A stretch of 10,780 nucleotides of DNA, from contig JAPLZW010000103.1 of assembly GCA_026394835.1 (NCBI GenBank), positions 1 through 10,780 of the forward strand. Reading direction: 5' to 3'. Position numbers and translations under genes: made by a program. This DNA comes from Candidatus Wolfebacteria bacterium. GTDB taxonomy: Bacteria > Patescibacteriota > Minisyncoccia > UBA6257 > UBA9933. The notes beneath the pieces are model-generated. The model saw only the letters and a program-made list of their open reading frames with translations, did not search any database and was not told the origin of the DNA. Shown piece after piece: positions 6,277-10,780 of the stretch. The first letter of the stretch is position 1. Each line of letters opens with the position of its first letter.

Positions 6277-7262
6277 CTTATCTACGTAAATTAAATGCTC
6301 AAGAATTGGGATATCGAAACGGTCAGCCGGGGAAGGCCGGTAGATATTTTTTAGTGTCTAAAGGAGCCGTTGGATTTTTCCCGCCCTTAAGCGAAATCAT
6401 AGTTAACGACAACGTTATCCTTGATATTATACCTCCATTTTCGGACGATGTTGTTCTTACGAAGTATGTTTATCACAACGATAGAATTGCCGGTGAGGGA
6501 ACAAGAGATGAATATAGGCTATATCTAAATACAGATAACGATCCTGGCCGTAATTATTTCAAGCCAGGGGATATTATCTTGATAGTGAAAATATTGGATA
6601 CCGAAAATAATTTAACATACAAGATATTGCGGTATGCGGTTAGTAGCCGAGAATATACAAGACTAGATTCTATGATTGGGGCGGCTTCCTTAAATAGACG
6701 CACAGAGAGTCATGCTCTTATAGCTCTAAGAGAGCTAACCTTCTTGGGTGATTTGAGAAGGGTCAAAATCGGTAAGAAAATTATTCCTAAAGAGATCATA
6801 AGTGAAGCATTTGATTTACCAGTTAATCATGCATTTGTTGGTGAGGAAGATAAAGAAGAAGCAACGAGAATCATTAGAAATAGGTCATTTCGAGACCTTG
6901 TTATGTACTTTTATGAAGACAGGTGCGCAATTACTGGCAAGAATCTTTTAATTGATTACAGATTTTTTAGTAACTTAGAAGCTGCGCATATATTCTCTAG
7001 GGCGTCTGGTGGAGGTAGTCATCCTTCAAATGGCATAGCTCTTGAACGGAATCTCCACTGGGCTTTTGATAAGGGATTTTTCACTCTTACAACTGATTAT
7101 AAGGTGGATGTGCATCCCAAAGTAATGACGGTGCCTTATCTTAGCAGTAAACACGGGCATGAGATATTTTTGCCGCAAGACGATAGATCGAAACCAAACA
7201 AAGGATCTATACAATGGCATCGCGATAACGTATTCGGACTTTTTCTAAGAACAGAGATGTAA
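6252..7262 (+). CDS. HNH endonuclease, probable type II restriction enzyme
   Basis: A 336-residue protein. The C-terminal part carries an HNH domain of the type with C225-A-I-T-G, E243-A-A-H246-I, G-G-G...S-N260-G-I-A-L, L-H269-W-A-F-D273; H246, N260 and H269 fit the H-N-H positions, with C225 as the only Cys. The N-terminal half (about 30-130) has F33-L-V-S-K-G, YVYHNDRIAGEGTRDEYRLY (72-91) and F103-K-P-G-D-I-I-L (103-110). This pattern resembles the B3-like DNA-recognition domains of some restriction enzymes, which I offer only as a possibility. It overlaps the second methyltransferase by 25 bases, so all three genes are one translationally coupled operon. By position and domain it is the likely cutting enzyme of the system, cleaving DNA not methylated by its two partners. 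Specificity is unknown. No terminator was found directly after it. Confidence 0.88.
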   Translation: MENTFGSVAYLRKLNAQELGYRNGQPGKAGRYFLVSKGAVGFFPPLSEIIVNDNVILDIIPPFSDDVVLTKYVYHNDRIAGEGTRDEYRLYLNTDNDPGRNYFKPGDIILIVKILDTENNLTYKILRYAVSSREYTRLDSMIGAASLNRRTESHALIALRELTFLGDLRRVKIGKKIIPKEIISEAFDLPVNHAFVGEEDKEEATRIIRNRSFRDLVMYFYEDRCAITGKNLLIDYRFFSNLEAAHIFSRASGGGSHPSNGIALERNLHWAFDKGFFTLTTDYKVDVHPKVMTVPYLSSKHGHEIFLPQDDRSKPNKGSIQWHRDNVFGLFLRTEM

Positions 7263-7266
7263 TTAA

Positions 7267-7514
7267 TCTTTAGGCCAGTTCCACGTTTGGTTAGTCTTGG
7301 ATGTGAATAGCTATATGGTTGGCGGTTGGGGAGCCGGGTTTATGGATAATGCTTGGCGGTTGCCGTAAATAGCGGCGCGGATGCCTATACTCCGGGCGTG
7401 GCGGGACGTATCACTAACAACGCTGCTGAACCTTATGATAACGGCAATTATCAAATTCCCAGTCCCGACGCGACCTCAGACTGGTATATGAAAATCGGGA
7501 TGATGGAGAGGTAA
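7267..7514 (+). pseudogene. Frameshifted C-terminal remnant of a large (surface-type) protein
   Basis: No intact gene fills the space after the HNH gene, but two adjacent frames read like parts of one protein. The frame starting at 7267 gives SLGQFHVWLVLDVNSYMVGG, then WGAGFMDNAWRLP and a TAA at 7366-7368. The frame starting at about 7356 continues with AVAVNSGADAYTPGVAGRIT, NNAAEPYDNGNYQIPSPDAT and SDWYMKIGMMER to the TAA at 7512-7514. The Gly/Asn/Tyr-rich composition and an ending like 'WYMKIGMMER' are typical of C-termini of long exported or surface proteins. One frame change near 7350-7360 would join the two pieces. The upstream part of the gene is missing, apparently replaced by the AT-rich island. 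A hairpin terminator follows 17 bases later. The identity of the parent protein is not known. Confidence 0.55.
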
Positions 7515-7524
7515 GAGGGTAAGA

Positions 7525-7553
7525 TTGACAGATAGCACCAAAAGTGCTATTTT
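7525..7553 (+). promoter_or_regulatory. Promoter overlapping a terminator, upstream of the 120-aa gene
   Basis: TTGACA at 7525-7530 is a perfect -35 box. With a 17-base spacer it meets TATTTT at 7548-7553 (4 of 6 to the -10 consensus). The spacer is occupied by the terminator hairpin 7532-7550, so the same bases would end the upstream transcript and start the next one about 40 bases before the gene at 7599. Confidence 0.5.
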
Positions 7554-7556
7554 GTT
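7532..7556 (+). terminator. Intrinsic terminator after the surface-protein remnant
   Basis: ATAGCAC (7532-7538), loop CAAAA, GTGCTAT (7544-7550) form a perfect 7-base stem, followed directly by TTTGTT. Confidence 0.7.
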
Positions 7557-7598
7557 GATATTCTTTCGCAATTAAAAATTCAACTGGGAAGGGGGGTG

Positions 7599-7961
7599 AT
7601 GGCCGTGCAGAAACGATGCGGCGGAAAGTTCGGAGGAGATCATACGACATTCATAGATCTCGCCGCGGCATTAGTTGATGCTGCGGCCAAATTGCCGGAA
7701 GTTTACAACATTTCTCCGGGCTTTATCCAGATGGGGCAAGGATCTGGCAGCGGAGAGCGCCGTGTGAAGTTCGTTGATATGAACGGCGGCGCACTACTTA
7801 GAGTGAGACAAAGCTGTTCTGCTCAGGAGGTGAGGGTCTTTACCAGTAACCCTCAAATAACTAAGCTTGCTCTTGCTCGTGCCGCCCGCGATATGGGCGT
7901 GAACATTGGTTTCCAAAAGCCCAAACAAGGAGGAGAGGAAGAATGCCACAAATCTTCTTGA
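7599..7961 (+). CDS. Conserved-looking 120-aa protein, possibly DUF2103-like
   Basis: A compact soluble protein of 120 residues from ATG 7599; GTG 7596 and GTG 7605 are alternative starts. The G-rich Shine-Dalgarno sequence AAGGGGGG (7589-7596) can serve either ATG 7599 (6 bases from AAGG) or GTG 7605. Conserved-looking stretches are CGGKFGGDHTTFIDLAAALV, GERRVKFVDMNGGALLRVR, SAQEVRVFTSN and LALARAARDMGVNI. The order 'G..HTTFID...PG.I...G...R.VK...S.QEVRV.T' reminds me of the putative metal-binding family DUF2103, but I hold this loosely. It is G+C-richer than the island before it (30 of 60 bases in 7621-7680). It overlaps the next reading frame by 19 bases, whose own AAGGAGG lies within this gene, so the two look like a coupled pair. 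Confidence 0.75.
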   Translation: MAVQKRCGGKFGGDHTTFIDLAAALVDAAAKLPEVYNISPGFIQMGQGSGSGERRVKFVDMNGGALLRVRQSCSAQEVRVFTSNPQITKLALARAARDMGVNIGFQKPKQGGEEECHKSS

Positions 7962-8224
7962 TGGTTGGTCCTGCCGCACAGCAAGCGATGACTCATGAAG
8001 TCATCCTAAGGATTGACTGAGAGCTCAGTCGGTTAGTAAGAGAGCTATGGGGAATTCCACCGAACGACATCGCGTTCTCGGCTGGCAATCTCACTTACAC
8101 TCGGAACGAGGGGGACCTTCAGGCCGCCGGGCGGACGCTGATCCGCAACGTAGGTTCGTTTCCGTGCCTCGGGGAGCCGCAAGCTTCCCGGGGCTTTTTG
8201 TTTCCGAAAAACTTAATTTATTGA
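7943..8224 (+). pseudogene. Reading frame interrupted by in-frame UGA, tautomerase-like look
   Basis: ATG 7943 follows a perfect AAGGAGG (7927-7933) at 9 bases and overlaps the preceding gene by 19 bases, a strong sign of a real start. It encodes MPQIFLMVGPAAQQAMTHEV-ILRID and then meets TGA at 8018-8020. The same frame stays open after the TGA with protein-like sequence: ELSRLVRELWGIPPNDIAFS, AGNLTYTRNEGDLQAAGRTL, IRNVGSF, and on to a TGA at 8222-8224. The last 15 or so codons run through a strong terminator hairpin, so the true C-terminus may lie earlier. Pro2 followed by a beta strand, then a helix ending 'LWGIPPNDI', weakly resembles 4-oxalocrotonate tautomerase-type proteins. The simplest reading is a nonsense mutation. 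Recoding as selenocysteine or suppression is possible; a genome-wide UGA reassignment is unlikely, because the methyltransferases, Vsr and ribosomal proteins contain no internal UGA. An overlapping frame at 8047-8319 reads through the terminator and is Arg-rich, so I treat it as spurious. Confidence 0.55.
8166..8199 (+). terminator. Strong intrinsic terminator
   Basis: A 12-base stem (8166-8177 with 8183-8194) containing two G-T wobble pairs closes a CGCAA loop and is followed by TTTTT (8195-8199). It ends the 7599-8150 unit. Confidence 0.85.
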
Positions 8225-8270
8225 AATTTAGCTCCGTAAATAAGCAGTATATAGGCCATAAAGCAAGCAT

Positions 8271-8299
8271 TTGTTTTGTGTGTGGTAGAGTGCTAAATT
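8271..8299 (+). promoter_or_regulatory. Promoter for the one-TM 120-aa gene
   Basis: TTGTTT (8271-8276), a 17-base spacer and TAAATT (8294-8299) with an extended -10 TG at 8291-8292. The leader of about 40 bases contains CCGG-AATGAA-CCGG (8311-8324) and ends in the Shine-Dalgarno sequence. Confidence 0.55.
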
Positions 8300-8346
8300 A
8301 TATCTACAAACCGGAATGAACCGGCTTGCTCACAAGGAGGCGTCCA

Positions 8347-8709
8347 ATGGCAACGTGGAGACAGGCGACGTGGTCAAAGGTGTTCTGGACATTTGTAGCG
8401 GGGGCAGTCGTGGCGATGATCGTCGGCTTCATGTGGTTGGGGTGGTTTCTCGGCAGTACAGCCGATAAGATGGCGGCCGACCGCGCGGAAGCCGCGGTTG
8501 TAAAGGTGACCACTCCTATCTGTGTCAAAAGTTTCTTGGCGCAATCCGGTGCCGCGAAGAAGCTGGAGGAGCTTAAAGCGATTGACAGTACCTGGCAGAA
8601 GCGCGAGTTCATGGAAAAAGGCGGTTGGGCCACTGTGCCCGGAAGCGAGGAGCCGGTTCCCGGCCTCGCGGATGCCTGTGCCGAGGAACTTGTGAAGGTC
8701 AAGAAGTGA
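8347..8709 (+). CDS. One-TM conserved protein resembling an alphaproteobacterial family
   Basis: A 120-residue protein. Start ATG 8347 is fixed by AAGGAGG at 8334-8340 with a 6-base spacer; an in-frame TTG at 8326 lies upstream of the ribosome site and is rejected. One hydrophobic helix spans residues about 14-37 (FWTFVAGAVVAMIVGFMWLG), followed by GSTADKMAADRAEAAVV, a Cys in PICVKSF, a helical region, WQKREFMEKGGWATVPGSEE and a second Cys in ADACAEEL. The combination 'GGTA.KMA...A', 'CV..F', 'KGGWAT.PG' and 'CAE.L' matches, from memory, small hypothetical proteins common in Rhizobiales and related proteobacteria; no function is known to me. The two Cys could form a disulfide in the periplasm-facing part. 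The gene is G+C-rich (38 of 60 bases in 8461-8520), far above its surroundings, and has its own promoter and terminator, which suggests horizontal transfer. Confidence 0.82.
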   Translation: MATWRQATWSKVFWTFVAGAVVAMIVGFMWLGWFLGSTADKMAADRAEAAVVKVTTPICVKSFLAQSGAAKKLEELKAIDSTWQKREFMEKGGWATVPGSEEPVPGLADACAEELVKVKK

Positions 8710-8735
8710 TGCTCAAGAGAAGCAGCTCGTTCAGT

Positions 8736-8772
8736 GCCCGACGAAAGGAGGTGAAATCTGTCGGGCTTTTTT
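8736..8772 (+). terminator. Intrinsic terminator with an SD-like loop
   Basis: GCCCGAC (8736-8742) pairs perfectly with GTCGGGC (8760-8766) and is followed by six T (8767-8772). The 17-base loop contains AAAGGAGGTGA, a near-complete complement of the 16S rRNA 3' end, with no start codon after it. The T-run overlaps the stop codon of rpmB coming from the other strand. Confidence 0.85.
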
Positions 8773-8956
8773 ATTTGGTCGCGTAGGCTTTTTTCATGCA
8801 CTGGGTGCAGAGTATCGCTTTCGTGCCGTCCGGAAGTTTGGATGGCTGGAGATTCGGATATTTCCTTTTCATCCCCGTGGGATTATACTTACCGCGAAGC
8901 TTTTTCCTCGCTCCCCGCATGATTGAGCCTTTTCCGCAAATTTCACACTGTTTCAT
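8771..8956 (-). CDS. rpmB: Large-subunit ribosomal protein bL28
   Basis: A 61-residue bL28, the usual size. It has the zinc-ribbon version of the protein: C4-E-I-C7 near the N-terminus and C50-T-Q-C53 near the C-terminus. Typical bL28 sequence lies between them (RKKLRGKYNPTGMKRKYPNLQ, then GTKAILCTQC). It binds 23S rRNA on the large subunit. The gene stands alone on the minus strand, convergent with the preceding gene; its TAA shares bases with the T-run of that gene's terminator. A strong promoter lies so close to the ATG that the mRNA should be leaderless or nearly so. Identification is firm from both Cys pairs and the basic core. Confidence 0.93.
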   Translation of the reverse strand: MKQCEICGKGSIMRGARKKLRGKYNPTGMKRKYPNLQPSKLPDGTKAILCTQCMKKAYATK

Positions 8957-8965
8957 AATGAAGAG

Positions 8966-8994
8966 AGTATATTGGATAAATAATTAATTGTCAA
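8966..8994 (-). promoter_or_regulatory. Consensus promoter for rpmB
   Basis: On the minus strand TTGACA (8994-8989), a 17-base spacer and TATACT (8971-8966). The ATG at 8956 begins 9 bases after the -10 box, so the 5' leader would be about 0-4 bases and no Shine-Dalgarno sequence is possible. Confidence 0.8.
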
Positions 8995-9010
8995 AGAGCA
9001 GGGCGAGAAG

Positions 9011-9052
9011 TAAGACTTAAGAAATAAGATTTAAGAATTAAGATGGAAGCTA
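9011..9052 (+). repeat. Three imperfect 14-base units across the M50 protease start
   Basis: TAAGACTTAAGAAA (9011-9024), TAAGATTTAAGAAT (9025-9038) and the more diverged TAAGATGGAAGCTA (9039-9052). The start codon ATG 9043 lies in the third unit. The array replaces any ordinary Shine-Dalgarno region. Confidence 0.6.
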
Positions 9053-9672
9053 GCGCAATTATTATAATTTTGGAATTAATAGTGCTTTTATTTTCCGTGA
9101 TTATCCATGAAGTCGCGCACGGGCTTATGGCATATCGCTTGGGAGACCCGACAGCCAAAGATGCCGGCCGCTTAACTTTGAATCCCATAAAGCACATTGA
9201 CCCTGTGGGTTCCATTATAGTTCCATTATCTTTGTATCTTTTGGGTAGCCCGGCTCTTTTTGGCTGGGCAAAGCCCGTGCCTTTTAATCCGTATAATCTG
9301 AAAAATCCCAAAAGAGACGCGGGGCTCATAGCCATTGCCGGTCCCGCCAGCAATTTTCTTCTCGCCATCATTTTCTCCATTTTTATCAAATTTTCTCTCA
9401 TTATCAATATTGTAAGCGCGCCGGTCTTCATAGCTTTTAATATAATCGTGCTCATTAACTTGGTCTTGGGCATATTTAATTTAGTGCCGATTCCTCCTTT
9501 GGACGGTTCAAAAATTCTCTTTTGGCTCTTGCCTGATTCGGCCCGAAAATTTGAAAGGGATTTTGAAAAATACGGATTTGTCATCCTCATAATATTCATA
9601 TTCTTCGGATTCGGGTTTATAGAACCCGTGATTAATTGGGCATACCATCTTTTGGGCGGGTCGTTGTTATAG
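9043..9672 (+). CDS. Site-2 protease family (M50) membrane metalloprotease
   Basis: A 209-residue integral membrane protein of the M50 family, which cuts substrates within the membrane (for example anti-sigma factors in other bacteria). The zinc-binding HEVAH motif is at residues 22-26 (H22, E23, H26) in the first TM helix. The third ligand motif N146-L-V-P-I-P-P-L-D154-G is in a later helix. GWAKPVPFNP (74-83) and AGPASNFLLA (99-108) are the other family signatures. Further hydrophobic helices are at about 105-125, 127-150 and 178-197. This is the compact form without a PDZ domain (S2P/M50B type). ATG 9043 lies 87 bases from the divergently transcribed rpmB. No Shine-Dalgarno sequence is seen; the region before the start is an AT-rich 14-base repeat. 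The substrate cannot be deduced. Confidence 0.92.
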   Translation: MEASAIIIILELIVLLFSVIIHEVAHGLMAYRLGDPTAKDAGRLTLNPIKHIDPVGSIIVPLSLYLLGSPALFGWAKPVPFNPYNLKNPKRDAGLIAIAGPASNFLLAIIFSIFIKFSLIINIVSAPVFIAFNIIVLINLVLGIFNLVPIPPLDGSKILFWLLPDSARKFERDFEKYGFVILIIFIFFGFGFIEPVINWAYHLLGGSLL

Positions 9673-9684
9673 GAAGGACGGAAT

Positions 9685-9714
9685 TTGACAAAATCAGCCT
9701 TCTTTTGCTATTCT
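9685..9714 (+). promoter_or_regulatory. Candidate promoter for the str operon
   Basis: TTGACA (9685-9690) and TATTCT (9709-9714) with an 18-base spacer. It lies just after the M50 gene and would give rpsL a leader of nearly 200 bases. A weaker alternative is TTTAAT at 9901-9906, 9 bases before the rpsL ATG, which would make rpsL nearly leaderless. Confidence 0.45.
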
Positions 9715-9751
9715 TTTACAGTATTAAACATCGCGAATCAGCCATAATCCC

Positions 9752-9774
9752 TTCGCGAATTATCGCGAATTTTT
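9752..9774 (+). terminator. Hairpin with T-run in the rpsL leader (terminator or attenuator)
   Basis: TTCGCGA (9752-9758), loop ATTA, TCGCGAA (9763-9769), then TTTTT (9770-9774). It may end the M50 transcript or, being downstream of the TTGACA promoter, attenuate the str operon. TCGCGAAT also occurs at 9731-9738, so there are three copies within 40 bases, the other two forming this hairpin. Confidence 0.6.
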
Positions 9775-9820
9775 ATTAGGGCTTTTTCTCCAGTGAAGCC
9801 GGAGCTAAAAAACCTAACCT

Positions 9821-9853
9821 CGCCAAAATTTTTGCGAAGCAAAAACTTAGGCG
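9821..9853 (+). other. Stem-loop in the rpsL leader
   Basis: TTTTTGC (9829-9835), loop GAA, GCAAAAA (9839-9845) form a perfect inner stem. CGCC (9821-9824) and GGCG (9850-9853) can form an outer stem around it. Confidence 0.55.
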
Positions 9854-9859
9854 GGTGCT

Positions 9860-9914
9860 CAATGTGATAGTAAAATTTACTTCACATTGGATTCGTAAAT
9901 TTTAATCACATTGG
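9860..9914 (+). repeat. Palindrome and direct repeat just before rpsL
   Basis: CAATGTGA plus AGTAAA on the left pair with TTTACT plus TCACATTG on the right (9860-9889), a 14-base stem with one bulged T and a one-base centre. TCACATTGG at 9882-9890 is repeated at 9906-9914, two bases before the rpsL ATG, so the second copy could compete with the first for the left arm. This occupies the place of the ribosome-binding site and could regulate translation. Confidence 0.6.
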
Positions 9915-9915
9915 C

Positions 9916-10347
9916 ATGCCGACAATCCAGCAATTAATCAAAAAAGGCAGAAAAAGCAAAATCAAAAAGTCCAAATCAAAGGCTTTGGCTTTTTATTTCA
10001 ACTCGTTAAAAAACAGGCCGGTTTATTCAGATTCGCCTTTTAAGCGTGGTGTTTGCCTCAAAGTTTTTACCGTTACCCCGAAGAAACCGAACTCGGCTTT
10101 GCGTAAGGTGGCGCGTGTCAGATTGACCAACGGCATGGAGGTTACCGCCTATATTCCGGGTGTTGGCCACAACTTGCAGGAGCACTCTGTTGTTTTGATA
10201 AGGGGCGGAAGAGTCAGAGACTTGCCTGGTGTTAAATACCATATTGTCCGTGGCGTTTTGGATACCCAAGGTGTTGAAGGCAGAAAACAGGAACGTTCCA
10301 AGTACGGAGCGAAGAGGAATAAGCAGGAAGTAAAAGGAAAAAAATAA
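9916..10347 (+). CDS. rpsL: Small-subunit ribosomal protein uS12
   Basis: A 143-residue uS12, a decoding-centre protein of the 30S subunit. Signature stretches are TPKKPNSALRKVARVRLTNG (54-73), GHNLQEHSVVLIRGGRV (84-100), RDLPGVKYHIVRG (101-113) and RKQERSKYGAKR (123-134). Compared from memory with E. coli uS12 it has a net 13 extra residues between the N-terminal helix and KRGVC (about residues 23-42), a form I associate with Candidate Phyla Radiation bacteria. K56 matches E. coli Lys43, but R101 (codon AGA) stands where E. coli has Lys88, a position where Arg gives streptomycin resistance in other species. D102 matches the Asp89 that is methylthiolated in E. coli. The C-terminus has an extra Lys-rich tail. 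It lies 10 bases before rpsG, as in the str operon. Confidence 0.97.
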   Translation: MPTIQQLIKKGRKSKIKKSKSKALAFYFNSLKNRPVYSDSPFKRGVCLKVFTVTPKKPNSALRKVARVRLTNGMEVTAYIPGVGHNLQEHSVVLIRGGRVRDLPGVKYHIVRGVLDTQGVEGRKQERSKYGAKRNKQEVKGKK

Positions 10348-10357
10348 AACTTGAGAA

Positions 10358-10780
10358 ATGAGGAAAAAGAAAAAGTACAAGAAAACACACGAACCCGATA
10401 TCCAATTTAACAGCATCGCCGTCACGCGGTTTGTTAACTATTTAATGAAAGGCGGAAAGAAATCCACAGCTATGAAGGTTGTGTATAAAGCTTTTGATAA
10501 CCTGAAAAAAGAAACCAAGTCCGAGCCGCTGCCGGTTTTTGAAAAAGCGATAGAAAACGCTTCGCCTCTTTTGGAGGTTGTTTCAAAGCGCGTCGGCGGC
10601 GCCAATTATCAGGTGCCGAGGGAGGTAAGGCCCGAAAGGAAATTTTTCTTGGCTTGCAAGTGGATTATTGAAGCGGCGAGAGCCAAAAAAGGAGCGGCGA
10701 TGGACAAGAAATTGGCTGAAGAATTGATCCTGGCTTCCAAAAATGAAGGCGCCGCTATCAAGAAAAAACAAAACGTCCAC
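10358..10780 (+). CDS. rpsG: Small-subunit ribosomal protein uS7, 3' end outside window
   Basis: The frame from ATG 10358 is open to the last base (141 codons) and runs off the window. It is uS7, which binds the 3' domain of 16S rRNA and starts 30S head assembly. Evidence: MRKKKKYKKTHEPDIQFNSI at the start (bacterial form RR....KR...PD..Y.S), VTRFVNYLMKGGKKSTAMKV (22-41), FEKAIENASPLLEVVSKRVG-GANYQVPREVRPERK (61-95) and KLAEELILASKNEGAAIKKK (118-137). Only the last part of the protein (normally ...H.MAEAN.AF.H) is missing. It follows rpsL by 10 bases with only a weak GAG before the ATG. An opposite-strand reading frame at 10583-10780 is a shadow of this gene. Confidence 0.95.
   Translation, partial: MRKKKKYKKTHEPDIQFNSIAVTRFVNYLMKGGKKSTAMKVVYKAFDNLKKETKSEPLPVFEKAIENASPLLEVVSKRVGGANYQVPREVRPERKFFLACKWIIEAARAKKGAAMDKKLAEELILASKNEGAAIKKKQNVH

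Noticed and set aside
7959..8224. Genome-wide UGA reassignment (as in Gracilibacteria)
   Set aside because: More than 6 kb of recognisable genes here contain no internal UGA, and several genes end in UGA at plausible positions.
8047..8319. 90-aa plus-strand reading frame
   Set aside because: It is Arg-rich, lacks a ribosome site, and runs through the strong terminator at 8166-8199; the overlapping frame after the UGA is far more protein-like.
8304..8801. 165-aa minus-strand reading frame opposite the one-TM gene
   Set aside because: It is the antisense of a well-supported gene with an SD and terminator, and it spans that terminator.
9043..9599. Minus-strand reading frame opposite the M50 protease
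   Set aside because: It mirrors a gene with intact HEVAH and NxxPxxxLDG motifs and has no family features of its own.
9860..9889. CRP-type operator (TGTGA...TCACA)
   Set aside because: The half-sites are 14 bases apart, not 6, and the palindrome is better explained as an RNA or DNA hairpin.

Overview
The window looks like a chromosomal piece of a Candidate Phyla Radiation (Patescibacteria, probably Parcubacteria-like) bacterium. This rests on the form of uS12 (an extra stretch before KRGVC), several very short 5' leaders (-10 box only 6-15 bases from the ATG), and secreted or membrane proteins of unknown function. The taxon is an inference. Apart from one in-frame UGA at 8018-8020, all recognisable genes read through cleanly in the standard bacterial code.

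Layout. (1) 2-1560: the 3' part of a Cys-pair and Pro/Gln/Gly-repeat protein, then a membrane protein with a Cache-like extracellular region. (2) 1561-7262: an AT-rich accessory island. It holds an unknown 271-aa gene flanked by two copies of one palindromic repeat, a two-TM protein, a small four-Cys zinc-finger protein, a vsr gene on the minus strand, and a divergent overlapping operon of two C5-cytosine methyltransferases and an HNH endonuclease. The last four form a plausible type II restriction-modification system with T:G mismatch repair. (3) 7263-7514: a frameshifted C-terminal remnant of a larger, probably surface, protein. (4) 7525-8772: a G+C-richer block with strong Shine-Dalgarno sequences, its own promoters and strong terminators. 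It carries a conserved-looking 120-aa protein, an overlapping reading frame broken by an in-frame UGA, and a 120-aa one-TM protein resembling an alphaproteobacterial family. (5) 8771-10780: core genes, namely rpmB (bL28, minus strand), an M50 site-2 protease, and the str operon start rpsL-rpsG behind a long, highly structured leader; rpsG runs off the window.

The two methyltransferases would protect host DNA, possibly one strand each of an asymmetric site. The HNH protein would cut unmodified DNA, and Vsr would repair the T:G mismatches left by 5-methylcytosine deamination. The island, the broken surface gene and the SD-rich block look like successive insertions between ordinary CPR genes. 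No CRISPR array, tRNA, rRNA, transposase or integrase was seen.
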